A DNA stretch of 55,266 nt, taken from IMG/VR virus record IMGVR_UViG_3300008108_000110, positions 1-55,266 of that record. One strand, written 5' to 3'. The translations under genes were made by a program, and so were the position numbers. The notes under the pieces were generated by a model. It was not told where the DNA came from. It saw only the letters and a program-made list of their open reading frames with translations, and did no database searches. Within the stretch, counting starts at the first letter, position 1; every line of letters begins with the position of its first letter. Of this stretch, positions 20,990 through 29,427 are shown in pieces. The DNA comes from a virus.

Positions 20990-23290
20990 TTAGATTTTAC
21001 AACTTTCACAATCATCTTCAACTGATTCCATAATATCATCCAAAAGACTTTGTAATTCGGATTTAGTTTCTTCAACTACTTCATCAGTTTTAATATCATA
21101 CGTATTTTGATAATAACTCGTTTTCCAACCATATTTGTAGGTCATCAAGAAATCTTGTGCCATTACCGAAGTAGGAACTTCATTATCGGAATAATTTTCT
21201 GGATTATACGACCAGTTTCCAGAAATTGCTTGATCAAAGAACTTCTGCATAACAGCAACAATATTGATATAACCACGATTACTAGGCATATCCCAAAGAA
21301 GCGTATAATTATTCTTAAGAGTTTGATACTGGGGTACAATCTGCTTAAGAGGTCCTTTCTTCGATTTCTTAACGGACAAATATCCTCTAGGTGGTTCAAT
21401 TCCGTTGGTTGCATTTGACACAACGGAACTGCTCTCCGAAGGCATCTGTGCGGACAATGTTGAGTGCCTGAGACCGTACTCCAAGATAGATGCTCTAAGT
21501 TCTTCCCAATCATGTTGATAAGAAATGGATACAATTTCGTCTACGTCTTTTTTGTAAGTATCAATTGGAAGAATTCCATCAGCATATTTTGTACGACCAA
21601 AATATTCACAATACCCCTTTTCTTTTGCAAGTTGATTTGATGCTTTCAGAAGATAATATTGGAATGACTCAGAAAGTCCATGGACCGCATCCCATGCTTC
21701 TTGAGAATCATAACTAAATCCAAGTTTTGCCAAATAGTGCGCAAGACCGATAAATCCTATACCAAGAGAACGACGCGCCTTAGTGGCGATTTCTGCTGCC
21801 GCTACGGGGTATTTTTGATAATCAATCAATTCTTCAAGACCACGAACAGAAAGGTCGCAAAGTTCTTCAAGTTCTTCGTCCGACTTAACCTTTCCGACAT
21901 TAATTGCAGAAAGAATGCAAAGTGCAATTTCACCCATCGAATCATCAATGTGTTGAATTGGATCAGTAGGAAGAGTAATCTCTTGGCAAAGATTACTCAT
22001 ATTCACCTTATCCTTAAATGAAGAATGAGAATTGCAATGGTCGATATTCATAATATAGATTCGACCCGTTTCCGCACGTTCTTTAAGAAGATTAAGGATG
22101 AGTTCTTGTGCTTTAATAGTTTTTTTCTTAATGGTCGGATCTTTTTCATATGAACAGTAGAGTTCATCAAAGCCAGGGAGTCCAAAGCTATCATAAAGTC
22201 CAGGTACATCATGAGGGGAGAAAAGCGTAATCTCACCGTCCTGAATGAATCTCTCATAGAAGAGTTTGCTGATCTGAATACTGTAATCAAGTTTGCGAAC
22301 ACGATTATCCTCCGTACCCTTATTGTTTTTAAGAACAAGAATATCTTCTATTTCTTGGTGCCAGATTGGGAAGTGGACTGTCGCGGATCCACCTCGTATG
22401 CCATTTTGCGTGCAACATCTGACAGTCGCTTCAAACTTCTTGAGAAATGGTACAACACCTGTATGTTGAACTTCTCCCCCTCTGATTTTGCTGTTGATGC
22501 CACGGATGCGACCAGCGTTGATGCCGATGCCCGCCCTCTGTGCAACGTATCTGCCAATAGCCATATCACTACTAAAGATACTATCGAGGGTGTCATCAAC
22601 GTCAACAAGGACACAGCTAGCAAATTGTCTAAGCGGAGTTCGCACTCCCGCCATGATTGGTGTTGGGATGTTGATTTTGTGCTTTGAGATTGCGTCATAA
22701 TACCTCTTTACATATGAAAGACGGGTTTCCTTTGGATACTCTGCAAAAATAGTCAGGGCAATCATCATGTACATAAATTGCGGAGTTTCATATACTCCAC
22801 CACCACTTCTATCTTGCACGAGGTACTTATCAACGACTTGACGTAAACCTGCATAAGTGAACAAATAGTCACGATCATGATCAATGTATGAGTTACACTT
22901 ATCAATCTCCTCTTTTGAATACTTGTTAAAAATATCACTATCATAAACCTCGGAATTGACGCACGTATAAATATGCTGCTCAAGATGAGGAAGTTCTTTC
23001 ATCTTCCCATAAAGTTGCTTACGAACAGCAAACAGAAGTAACCTTGCGGCAACATATTGGTAGTTTGGGTGGTCTAGATCAATCAAATCTGAAGCAGAAC
23101 GAATTAAAATTTCTTGAATTTCTGCTGTAGTAATTCCATCGTAAAATTGAATACCAGATGTCATCTCAACTTGACTCGCAGAGACACCTGCAAGACCCTT
23201 ACACGCTTCCCCAACCATCAAATGCATCTTGTCTAGGTCGAGAGATTCAATTCTACCATCACGCTTTTTAACTTTTGTGCCGTTACTCAT
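20990..23290 (-). CDS. nrdA: Ribonucleotide reductase large subunit (class Ia)
   Basis: 766 aa from ATG 23290, ATGA overlap with the primase stop. The catalytic NLCQE motif (Asn, Cys, Glu) is in MSNLCQEITLPT near 430, the substrate-site Cys is in FASCVLVDVDD near 223, and the C-terminal CESC pair re-reduces the site. An N-terminal ATP-cone (VKKRDGRIESLDLDKM) is present, so dATP regulation is likely. Complete length for the family. Confidence 0.95.
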   Translation of the reverse strand: MSNGTKVKKRDGRIESLDLDKMHLMVGEACKGLAGVSASQVEMTSGIQFYDGITTAEIQEILIRSASDLIDLDHPNYQYVAARLLLFAVRKQLYGKMKELPHLEQHIYTCVNSEVYDSDIFNKYSKEEIDKCNSYIDHDRDYLFTYAGLRQVVDKYLVQDRSGGGVYETPQFMYMMIALTIFAEYPKETRLSYVKRYYDAISKHKINIPTPIMAGVRTPLRQFASCVLVDVDDTLDSIFSSDMAIGRYVAQRAGIGINAGRIRGINSKIRGGEVQHTGVVPFLKKFEATVRCCTQNGIRGGSATVHFPIWHQEIEDILVLKNNKGTEDNRVRKLDYSIQISKLFYERFIQDGEITLFSPHDVPGLYDSFGLPGFDELYCSYEKDPTIKKKTIKAQELILNLLKERAETGRIYIMNIDHCNSHSSFKDKVNMSNLCQEITLPTDPIQHIDDSMGEIALCILSAINVGKVKSDEELEELCDLSVRGLEELIDYQKYPVAAAEIATKARRSLGIGFIGLAHYLAKLGFSYDSQEAWDAVHGLSESFQYYLLKASNQLAKEKGYCEYFGRTKYADGILPIDTYKKDVDEIVSISYQHDWEELRASILEYGLRHSTLSAQMPSESSSVVSNATNGIEPPRGYLSVKKSKKGPLKQIVPQYQTLKNNYTLLWDMPSNRGYINIVAVMQKFFDQAISGNWSYNPENYSDNEVPTSVMAQDFLMTYKYGWKTSYYQNTYDIKTDEVVEETKSELQSLLDDIMESVEDDCESCKI

Positions 23291-24264
23291 ATTTTCTTCC
23301 AAGTAGTAAATTTAAGTTTTGCTTCTAATCCAGAGTAAGTATTTGATTCTATCACAGACTGAACATCTAGTCCAGACAAAACCATATCATTAATATCCTT
23401 TTCTTTTATTGTTGAAGGCCAGATGACAACTTTTTGTCCATTTCCGATAACACGGGAAATTCTTGATACGATTTCTGAATTGCGTGGTTCGTTATCGTAT
23501 ATCCAAACAGGATCGCTAATATCCCACTTACTAAGATCACCGTCAGCTCCGCAAAGAGCAATCGCGTTTGAAATGAAAGTGGAATCGAATGGACCTTCGG
23601 TGACGTAGATAGTTTTATCTTTTTGTATTTCATCGAGACCATATATTTTTGGTGCATCATCGTTGAGCATTATTGTAATGTATTTTACTTTACTTGGACC
23701 AAGTGATCTCCCCTGAAATCCAACCAAATCGTTTTTATATAATATTGGAATAATAATTCTTGGTTCATCATTTTGGACATTATCAAAAGTTGGTTTAAGT
23801 GAATTGCACCAACTTTTAAAATTTTCACTGTAATAAAATTTATAAGGGTTTAATTTTCTATTTTCTAGATATTCTTTTGCTTTTAAATTTTCAGATGCTT
23901 TAGGTAAATTTATTTTTATATTACTTTTTTTAAAAATTGGTTTTTCAAAATTAAATTTTGGATCTGGAATAGCGGAGCATATTCCAGTATGACCTTCTTT
24001 AAACTTTTCGAAAATATATTGCTTATGTGTAGCAGGATCAATATCTTTCAGAAAATTATTGAATGATACATTTATCCCACAATTATGGCATTTATAATTT
24101 GTATTATTTTTTACTTGATATAAATATCCCCTTGCCTTTGTTTTATTCTTTTGTGAATCACCGCATATTGGACAACGAAAATTATAAAGATTATTTTTTA
24201 CTCTTTTAAACTTTTCAAGTCTTGAAGAAATCATTCCAATATACTTGACATCAATAAAATCCAT
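23287..24264 (-). CDS. 61: DNA primase (T4 gp61 homologue)
   Basis: 325 aa from ATG 24264 (MDFIDVKYIGMISSRLEKFK). N-terminal zinc ribbon CPICGD...YKCHNCG, a TOPRIM-like core (IYVTEGPFDSTFISNAIALC then WIYDNEPR) carrying the Glu and DxD metal site. Primes lagging strands together with helicase gp41. Fits T4 gp61 (342 aa). In this genome it sits with nrdA, not next to gp41. Confidence 0.85.
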   Translation of the reverse strand: MDFIDVKYIGMISSRLEKFKRVKNNLYNFRCPICGDSQKNKTKARGYLYQVKNNTNYKCHNCGINVSFNNFLKDIDPATHKQYIFEKFKEGHTGICSAIPDPKFNFEKPIFKKSNIKINLPKASENLKAKEYLENRKLNPYKFYYSENFKSWCNSLKPTFDNVQNDEPRIIIPILYKNDLVGFQGRSLGPSKVKYITIMLNDDAPKIYGLDEIQKDKTIYVTEGPFDSTFISNAIALCGADGDLSKWDISDPVWIYDNEPRNSEIVSRISRVIGNGQKVVIWPSTIKEKDINDMVLSGLDVQSVIESNTYSGLEAKLKFTTWKKI

Positions 24265-24311
24265 AATAAAAACTCGATCCCACCGAATTATAGGTCGGAT
24301 TTGCGGTAGAG

Positions 24312-24431
24312 TCAAGAAGTAAATTCTTTACAGCATGAAGAAATTATTGCCGTCCATTTAACTACAGAATTAGTAAGTTTTTGCAAAGAGTATAAAGTTA
24401 CTCTTTTTCCATTTTTGTATTCTTTCTTCAT
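24312..24431 (-). CDS. Possible 39-aa ORF
   Basis: MKKEYKNGKRVTLYSLQKLT then NSVVKWTAIISSCCKEFTS. Fills the gap between primase and the coiled-coil gene, but its ribosome binding site is poor and no overlap signature exists. Listed as weak. Confidence 0.25.
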   Translation of the reverse strand: MKKEYKNGKRVTLYSLQKLTNSVVKWTAIISSCCKEFTS

Positions 24432-24456
24432 GGCAACTATGTGCCAATACTAAAAA

Positions 24457-24903
24457 TTATTTAGTATCAGAAACATCTGTTTGTTGATGTATATGTCCAT
24501 TTTTTCGAATTTGAATTTCACTTGGAGTGAAAAATCCAGAAGCTAAACTTGATATTATTGTAATGCAAATAGCAATCGCAGATGCAATTCCAACTGACAT
24601 CCATTTAGTTTTATATAAATCTTTTATATTCTCTTCTATTTGTTCAATTCTTTTTAAAAATAAATTGGATTCTTCTTTATTTTCATTCTTTAAATCATCT
24701 ATCATTCTAACAATAAGTTCATCGTTTCTTATACTTTGCTCTATTCTTTCATCGTGTTTTGCAAGAATAGTTGCAATACGCGAATTTCCTTCTGAAATTT
24801 TATCTACTGCCGCTTCTAACTTTTGAAGCATTTCGCGGGATAAATCTTCATAAATGTTGAGTTTAGATTCAAGAACCGCTAGTTTTGATTCTTGGGAAAA
24901 CAT
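24457..24903 (-). CDS. Coiled-coil protein with C-terminal TM segment
   Basis: 148 aa from ATG 24903, two bases after the previous stop. Residues about 5-100 are heptad-rich (SKLAVLESKLNIYEDLSREM; RIEQIEENIKDLYK) and a TM helix spans about 103-125 (MSVGIASAIAICITIISSLA). Topology of a membrane-anchored coiled coil. Function unknown; possible virion or membrane tether. Confidence 0.6.
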   Translation of the reverse strand: MFSQESKLAVLESKLNIYEDLSREMLQKLEAAVDKISEGNSRIATILAKHDERIEQSIRNDELIVRMIDDLKNENKEESNLFLKRIEQIEENIKDLYKTKWMSVGIASAIAICITIISSLASGFFTPSEIQIRKNGHIHQQTDVSDTK

Positions 24904-24905
24904 TT

Positions 24906-25118
24906 TTATATCTTTGGTTGAGATCTTTTCCAAACACTACGGTATCCCTTTTGAGTCGGGAAAATGTATCTATTTTTCTTTCTTACAGGTGGATTACCAG
25001 GATCAGCAGCAGGAGTTCCAGCAATTTTACCAGCACTAACATTATTAGTGGGCATTGCAATCATTCCTTCCTCTTTCAATTGATGAATAATCTGAATTAT
25101 TTTATCTAACTTATCCAT
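24906..25118 (-). CDS. Small hypothetical protein, 70 aa
   Basis: Start ATG 25118 (MDKLDKIIQIIHQLKEEGMI), overlapping the 126-aa gene by 8 nt. Helical N-terminus, then Gly/Pro-rich loop (AGKIAGTPAADPGNPPVRKK) and basic tail. The pattern is familiar from cyanophage structural regions; role unknown. Confidence 0.6.
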   Translation of the reverse strand: MDKLDKIIQIIHQLKEEGMIAMPTNNVSAGKIAGTPAADPGNPPVRKKNRYIFPTQKGYRSVWKRSQPKI

Positions 25119-25491
25119 TTGCAATTGTCTGTAGTTCTTGCATACAATAGTCATCTATTGGAACATCATGAATATAACATCTGGGGTAATCTGGAAGACG
25201 ATTTAAAAAGATTATAAACGTTTTCATAGGAGACCAAAGATCTTTTTCAATTTTATAAAACAACATTGGAGTTGTCGCATCACCAAAAATATTATAAAGA
25301 ATAATAAAATGATTAATCAGAAGATGAGTCTTCAATTGCCCAGAATTTTTATATCGTTTCAATAATCTTTTTATATACTTGAAGTGATTCAAGTCTTTAT
25401 GGAAATCGTCTTCCGTAACCGCTTGAGGATTTTCATAATGTTTAATAGCAAAGAGGAGAAAAGTTTCCTCATTCAATTCATTAAAAAACAT
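25111..25491 (-). CDS. Hypothetical protein, 126 aa
   Basis: Aromatic helical protein with MFFNELNEETFLLFAIKHYE, HFKYIKRLLKRYKNSGQLKT and FGDATTPMLFYKI. Six bases after the stop of the 176-aa gene. Looks like a conserved T4-like cyanophage late protein but no domain is identified. Confidence 0.6.
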   Translation of the reverse strand: MFFNELNEETFLLFAIKHYENPQAVTEDDFHKDLNHFKYIKRLLKRYKNSGQLKTHLLINHFIILYNIFGDATTPMLFYKIEKDLWSPMKTFIIFLNRLPDYPRCYIHDVPIDDYCMQELQTIANG

Positions 25492-25497
25492 AGATTA

Positions 25498-26028
25498 TCA
25501 GATAGGAGTTGGATAAAGAATTCCGTCAGATCCAGTGGCAATACCAGACATTGAAACAAGAACTTCACTCTTGACTCTCAAATTTCCGTGAGAATCCATA
25601 TATGTGGTAACACCAACCCAACCTTGATGAGTAAATCCTTGATAAGCAGAAGAGACACTAGAAGAGTCTTTAGAAATACCATAAACTTGCTTATCAGTTA
25701 CACCATAAGAAGATTGACTAAATGTTGAATCAAGAGTGGTATATTTTGGAAGTTCGCTAATATAAAATGAAGTAGATGCAATTGCTGCACCACTTAAACC
25801 AGCAGTAGATCCAATAGTTAAAGAAGTTGTACTTGCAATACTAACAATTACAGCGTCTCCAAAATAGGTTCCGCCTGCACCGCGAATACCAAATCTAATC
25901 ACATCACCAGTCGCTGCAGCACCAACTCTACCAAAAGTAGTTCCACTTCCAACAACTTCAAGGGTAGAGTAGTTTAAAGTTACTGTGCCTCCAGAACCTT
26001 TATTGTCATTGTTTCCCCAGAGTGCCAT
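25498..26028 (-). CDS. Probable virion structural protein, 176 aa
   Basis: MALWGNNDNKGSGGTVTLNY and the repeated Gly/Ser/Thr beta-rich composition (VVGSGTTFGRVGAAATGDVI; VSIASTTSLTIGSTAGLSGA) are typical of phage head or tail surface proteins. Late promoter and upstream terminator give it its own late unit. Cyanophage relatives are generally called structural, from memory. Confidence 0.55.
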   Translation of the reverse strand: MALWGNNDNKGSGGTVTLNYSTLEVVGSGTTFGRVGAAATGDVIRFGIRGAGGTYFGDAVIVSIASTTSLTIGSTAGLSGAAIASTSFYISELPKYTTLDSTFSQSSYGVTDKQVYGISKDSSSVSSAYQGFTHQGWVGVTTYMDSHGNLRVKSEVLVSMSGIATGSDGILYPTPI

Positions 26029-26062
26029 GTCTTTCTTCCGTAAAAAAATTATTTGCTATGAA

Positions 26063-26069
26063 TATTTAT
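26063..26069 (-). promoter_or_regulatory. Late promoter TATAAATATTC
   Basis: 35 nt upstream of the 176-aa gene, directly behind a strong terminator. Confidence 0.6.
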
Positions 26070-26098
26070 AAAAAAGGGAGACCTTACTTTTGGTCTCC
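26070..26098 (-). terminator. Rho-independent terminator
   Basis: GGAGACC/GGTCTCC stem, loop AAAAGTAA, T-run on the minus strand. The loop contains the TAA stop codon of the 54-aa gene. Confidence 0.8.
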
Positions 26099-26248
26099 TT
26101 TATGTAACACTACTTTTAAAAAGTGTGTTATTAAGTCAAGTATTCCATTTTCCTCAAATCTTTTTGTTTTTGCTAACCATTCGGAAGTAGTTAGCAAAAG
26201 ACCGAGAACAATCGTTACTCCCCAATTAGTAACAAGACAAGTAATCAT
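26084..26248 (-). CDS. Small hydrophobic protein, 54 aa
   Basis: MITCLVTNWGVTIVLGLLLT then TSEWLAKTKRFEENGILDLI. One N-terminal TM helix (about 3-20) with an amphipathic C-terminus. ATGA overlap with the 57-aa gene. Stop codon is inside the terminator loop. Size and topology are holin-like but no homology is claimed. Confidence 0.6.
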   Translation of the reverse strand: MITCLVTNWGVTIVLGLLLTTSEWLAKTKRFEENGILDLITHFLKVVLHKGDQK

Positions 26249-26418
26249 GCTTGTGGAGTGAAGAGTTTATCCTTGACCAGTTCATAAACGACATTATCAA
26301 TACTGTTATCTGTGCTATCAACATACTTTTTCAGTAAGTCAAGAACAAGATTTTTAACAGATGGATGAGTTGCAATTGAGATGAGAAGTGGTTTTACCAC
26401 TGCTACTACTGCGTCCAT
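26245..26418 (-). CDS. Small hypothetical protein, 57 aa
   Basis: Start ATG 26418 behind a strong GGAGGA (longer frame discarded). MDAVVAVVKPLLISIATHPS and VKNLVLDLLKKYVDSTDNSI: amphipathic helices, no clear TM. Coupled to the 54-aa hydrophobic gene, so the two products may act together. Confidence 0.65.
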   Translation of the reverse strand: MDAVVAVVKPLLISIATHPSVKNLVLDLLKKYVDSTDNSIDNVVYELVKDKLFTPQA

Positions 26419-26457
26419 AATGTCCTCCGTGAAAAAATATCCTGTTCTATTTAGCAA

Positions 26458-28791
26458 TCAATCTCTTGGAGAATGCCTTAGATCTTGAGATCTTTGAGCA
26501 GCAGCACGACGAAGTGCTACTTTTTGAGCAGGAGATCTTGGAGCACCATATTCACCAGCAGCAGGTGGTTTTTTACCAGGAACTTTTTTACGTTGTCCTG
26601 CTGGAGTTCCAGTCTGTTGACGAATCATTCTCTTCACAGAAGTGAATGCTCTGTCATCCTTAGCGCCTCCCTCTACAGATGGTTTTCCTGGACGAGTTGC
26701 AGACATTCCCGTTTCTTTAGCATATCTAGTTCTTTCATCAACTAATTCACCATCTAATTCATAAGATTGCTTAAGAGTAGTTTGATTGTCTGCGGAGATA
26801 TTTTTATCTTTTTTCTGCTGAAGTGCATTTTTGTCTGCATCCGAAACCTTTCTTTGAGCAGAAATAAGATTTCTTCTAGCATTAATTTGCTGAGCACTCA
26901 TAGTAGATGAAGAATCTACCGCTTGTTCACCAAGTTTCTTTCCTCCTCTACGAGCAGTCAGTACAGCAGCAATTGCTGCCTTTCTTCTTTCTTCTTTAGT
27001 TCTACCAGCAAGTTGAGGAGAAGTGGATGCCTGGAAATCTCTAATTGCAGTTCCAATATCAGTTTTAGCAGTAATCTTCTCATCTAATTTGTATTCTTCT
27101 TTTGGAACACAATTTGGAACTTCTTTACCACCTTTCTTTTTGGTTCCGACCATTTCATATCCTTTCCAGCAAGGATCTTCACCTTTCATTTTTTTTGCTT
27201 CACCAAGATGTGGTGCTGCTTTATATGAAGGATGTCCTGCTTTAAATTTTTTATACGCAGGAGTGTTTGCCTTTTTATCAGCGGCAGTTACAACCATTCG
27301 AGTATCTTTTGGTTCTTCCTTTTCTCCACCATAAACTGCTTCACCCAATCCCTTTGTCGCAATGTGTCCTGCAAGTCTAACAGTGCCACTTGCACCCTTA
27401 CCAACTTCACGAGCAACTTGACCAGCACCCTTTGCTGCTTTGCTAATTACTTTACCAGTCTCACGGGCAGCACTCATTGCTGCTTGATGTCTTTTAATTC
27501 CCTTATTCACTTGATTAGCAACTTTATCTAAGAAACTCTTTTTCTTAGGTTGCTGTTTTTTAGCATTAGCAATTGCAGATTGTCTTTGAAGAGACGCTTT
27601 CATTCCAGATGGTTTTTCTGAAGATGCTTTCTCTTCTCTTTCCTTTCTTTCTGCTTTGAGTTTTTGAAGTCTTTCTAAACCTTTTTTGGTTGGTTTTCCA
27701 CTCTTAAATGGTTTTCCAGTAGCAGTAACAGGTTCTACTTTTACTCCACCTGCTCTTGCTTCAGAAATGACTTCATCACCAATCTCAAATACAAAACTTA
27801 CGAATTCATCAAGACCCAGTTCATCAATAAGAATTTCTACTCCATCCTCATTAAGTCCCTGCTCATAAAAATACTGAGCAGCGATATTTACAGATTCTGC
27901 AATATAATCTTCAGATAATTCTACAGATTCAATTAGTTGTCCGCCAAGATTTTCAATAGATTCAGATAACTTAGGATTAATTTCTACACACTTATTCTTT
28001 CCAGCATAATTATCTACTTTCTTTTCTTTGATCTGATTCTTCTTTTCAGATGCAATATCATCAGAAACAATCTCAGATAAATCTGTTCTCCAATTGGAGA
28101 ATCCTTCTTTTACATCTCCACTTCTTTTAGCGATTGCAGCACCACGAACATTTCTACGATTCTGAAGATACTTATCAGTCTTATCTACTTTCTTATCATT
28201 ATTTACATCGGCATCTTCTTTACCTACAGGATCAAGTCCTTTACCTGCAGTTACTGCTGCTGTCGATTTTCCTTTCTTCTTTTCTCCCTCGTATGGAGAA
28301 CCATATTGAGTCATTTCTACAGAAGAAATATTTGGATTTGCTCTCAGAGAATTAATTTTTTCTCTGGTTGCCATACGAACATATGACTTACCAGAATTTT
28401 TATCTGTTACTCTAACTTTATATTTTTTAGTATTAGAATCATTATACTTATTATAATGAGGTGCCTCGTCAATATACTCTTCTTTAACTGGAGATGCACC
28501 AGATCCAGCAATTAATCCCAGTTTCTCTTTGACTGCTTTCTTCTCAACAGCATTCATAGAGGTGTGAGACATATATTGATTGAATGCCTGACTCAATTCA
28601 ATATCTTCCCTTCTCGCTCTATAGCGAATATCATAAACTGCCTGACGAATTCTCTTCTCCGAAGTAGCATCAGACTTCTCAGATGCTTTAGGTGCTTCTG
28701 GAGCACTAGCTTGTTGCTTTTTGCCCAGTTGTGGAGTCAGGATCTCTTCAACGTATGCTTCGTAAAGATCAGATACAATATGAGACAGCAT
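26458..28791 (-). CDS. Large Lys/Ala-rich probable virion-associated protein
   Basis: 777 aa, mostly low complexity. N-terminus MLSHIVSDLYEAYVEEILTP; helical regions with heavy Lys/Ala/Gln; a middle acidic helical part (ESVELSEDYIAESVNIAAQY; EDGVEILIDELGLDEFVSFV); a PCWKGYEMVGTKKKGGKEVP motif near 530 that recurs in cyanophage virion proteins (recalled). A late motif lies 28 nt upstream. Candidate internal head or scaffold protein; not provable from sequence. Confidence 0.55.
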   Translation of the reverse strand: MLSHIVSDLYEAYVEEILTPQLGKKQQASAPEAPKASEKSDATSEKRIRQAVYDIRYRARREDIELSQAFNQYMSHTSMNAVEKKAVKEKLGLIAGSGASPVKEEYIDEAPHYNKYNDSNTKKYKVRVTDKNSGKSYVRMATREKINSLRANPNISSVEMTQYGSPYEGEKKKGKSTAAVTAGKGLDPVGKEDADVNNDKKVDKTDKYLQNRRNVRGAAIAKRSGDVKEGFSNWRTDLSEIVSDDIASEKKNQIKEKKVDNYAGKNKCVEINPKLSESIENLGGQLIESVELSEDYIAESVNIAAQYFYEQGLNEDGVEILIDELGLDEFVSFVFEIGDEVISEARAGGVKVEPVTATGKPFKSGKPTKKGLERLQKLKAERKEREEKASSEKPSGMKASLQRQSAIANAKKQQPKKKSFLDKVANQVNKGIKRHQAAMSAARETGKVISKAAKGAGQVAREVGKGASGTVRLAGHIATKGLGEAVYGGEKEEPKDTRMVVTAADKKANTPAYKKFKAGHPSYKAAPHLGEAKKMKGEDPCWKGYEMVGTKKKGGKEVPNCVPKEEYKLDEKITAKTDIGTAIRDFQASTSPQLAGRTKEERRKAAIAAVLTARRGGKKLGEQAVDSSSTMSAQQINARRNLISAQRKVSDADKNALQQKKDKNISADNQTTLKQSYELDGELVDERTRYAKETGMSATRPGKPSVEGGAKDDRAFTSVKRMIRQQTGTPAGQRKKVPGKKPPAAGEYGAPRSPAQKVALRRAAAQRSQDLRHSPRD

Positions 28792-28795
28792 TTTT

Positions 28796-29386
28796 CTACT
28801 TTTGTTTTACCTTATACTTATTTATAAAATTTTTAATATCCTTAGTTCCCGTCATTTTCATTGCATACTTACGGAATTCATCCGTTCCAACTTCTCTTTG
28901 ATCTGCAGGAACTCCAGATACTTCAGTCCATTCAACAACATCTGTAATCCAAGATTTAAACATTGTTTCGTCTTCGGTCACACAAATTAAATAATTTGTT
29001 CCTTTACGAATTATCTTACCTACTTTTTCATTAATAACACTTTGAACCCATTCACCTTCATTAAATATTTCTCCTCTAATATATCTCTCTCTTAATTCTT
29101 TTTGATGTTCTTCGTTAGTCTGTTGAGATGCAGGAACTTTAGGATTTATAATATTACGATTTTGTTTTGGGTCTTTTCTATTTGGAAGTTCATTTTGATT
29201 ATAAAATTTCAATCCAACTTGTCCCGATGGAAGTCTTTTTGCTTTCGCTTGAAATTCCAAGTCTCCAGTTATTGGATTCTGCTTATAAAAATCACTCCCA
29301 TTTTTCCGTATTAATCCAAGTCTCTTTGCGTTAAAAGATGCAAGAGAAACTTTTGATTCAGATACAAACTGAGAAAATGGTTTCAT
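28796..29386 (-). CDS. Protein with capsid-targeting-like leader, 196 aa
   Basis: N-terminus MKPFSQFVSESKVSLASFNA resembles T4 capsid-targeting leaders (MKTYQEFIAEA), with a possible gp21 cleavage after VSE. The C-terminal half has KVGKIIRKGTNYLICVTEDE followed by TMFKSWITDV, a block recurrent in cyanophage proteins. Basic C-terminus. Likely packaged with the genome as an internal head protein; inference. Confidence 0.6.
   Translation of the reverse strand: MKPFSQFVSESKVSLASFNAKRLGLIRKNGSDFYKQNPITGDLEFQAKAKRLPSGQVGLKFYNQNELPNRKDPKQNRNIINPKVPASQQTNEEHQKELRERYIRGEIFNEGEWVQSVINEKVGKIIRKGTNYLICVTEDETMFKSWITDVVEWTEVSGVPADQREVGTDEFRKYAMKMTGTKDIKNFINKYKVKQK
28819..28825 (-). promoter_or_regulatory. 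Late promoter TATAAATAAG
   Basis: 28 nt upstream of the 777-aa gene ATG, inside the 3' end of the 196-aa gene. Confidence 0.55.
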
Positions 29387-29427
29387 ATTTTTAGATATAT
29401 CTATATTTTTTGTATTAGAGTCATATT

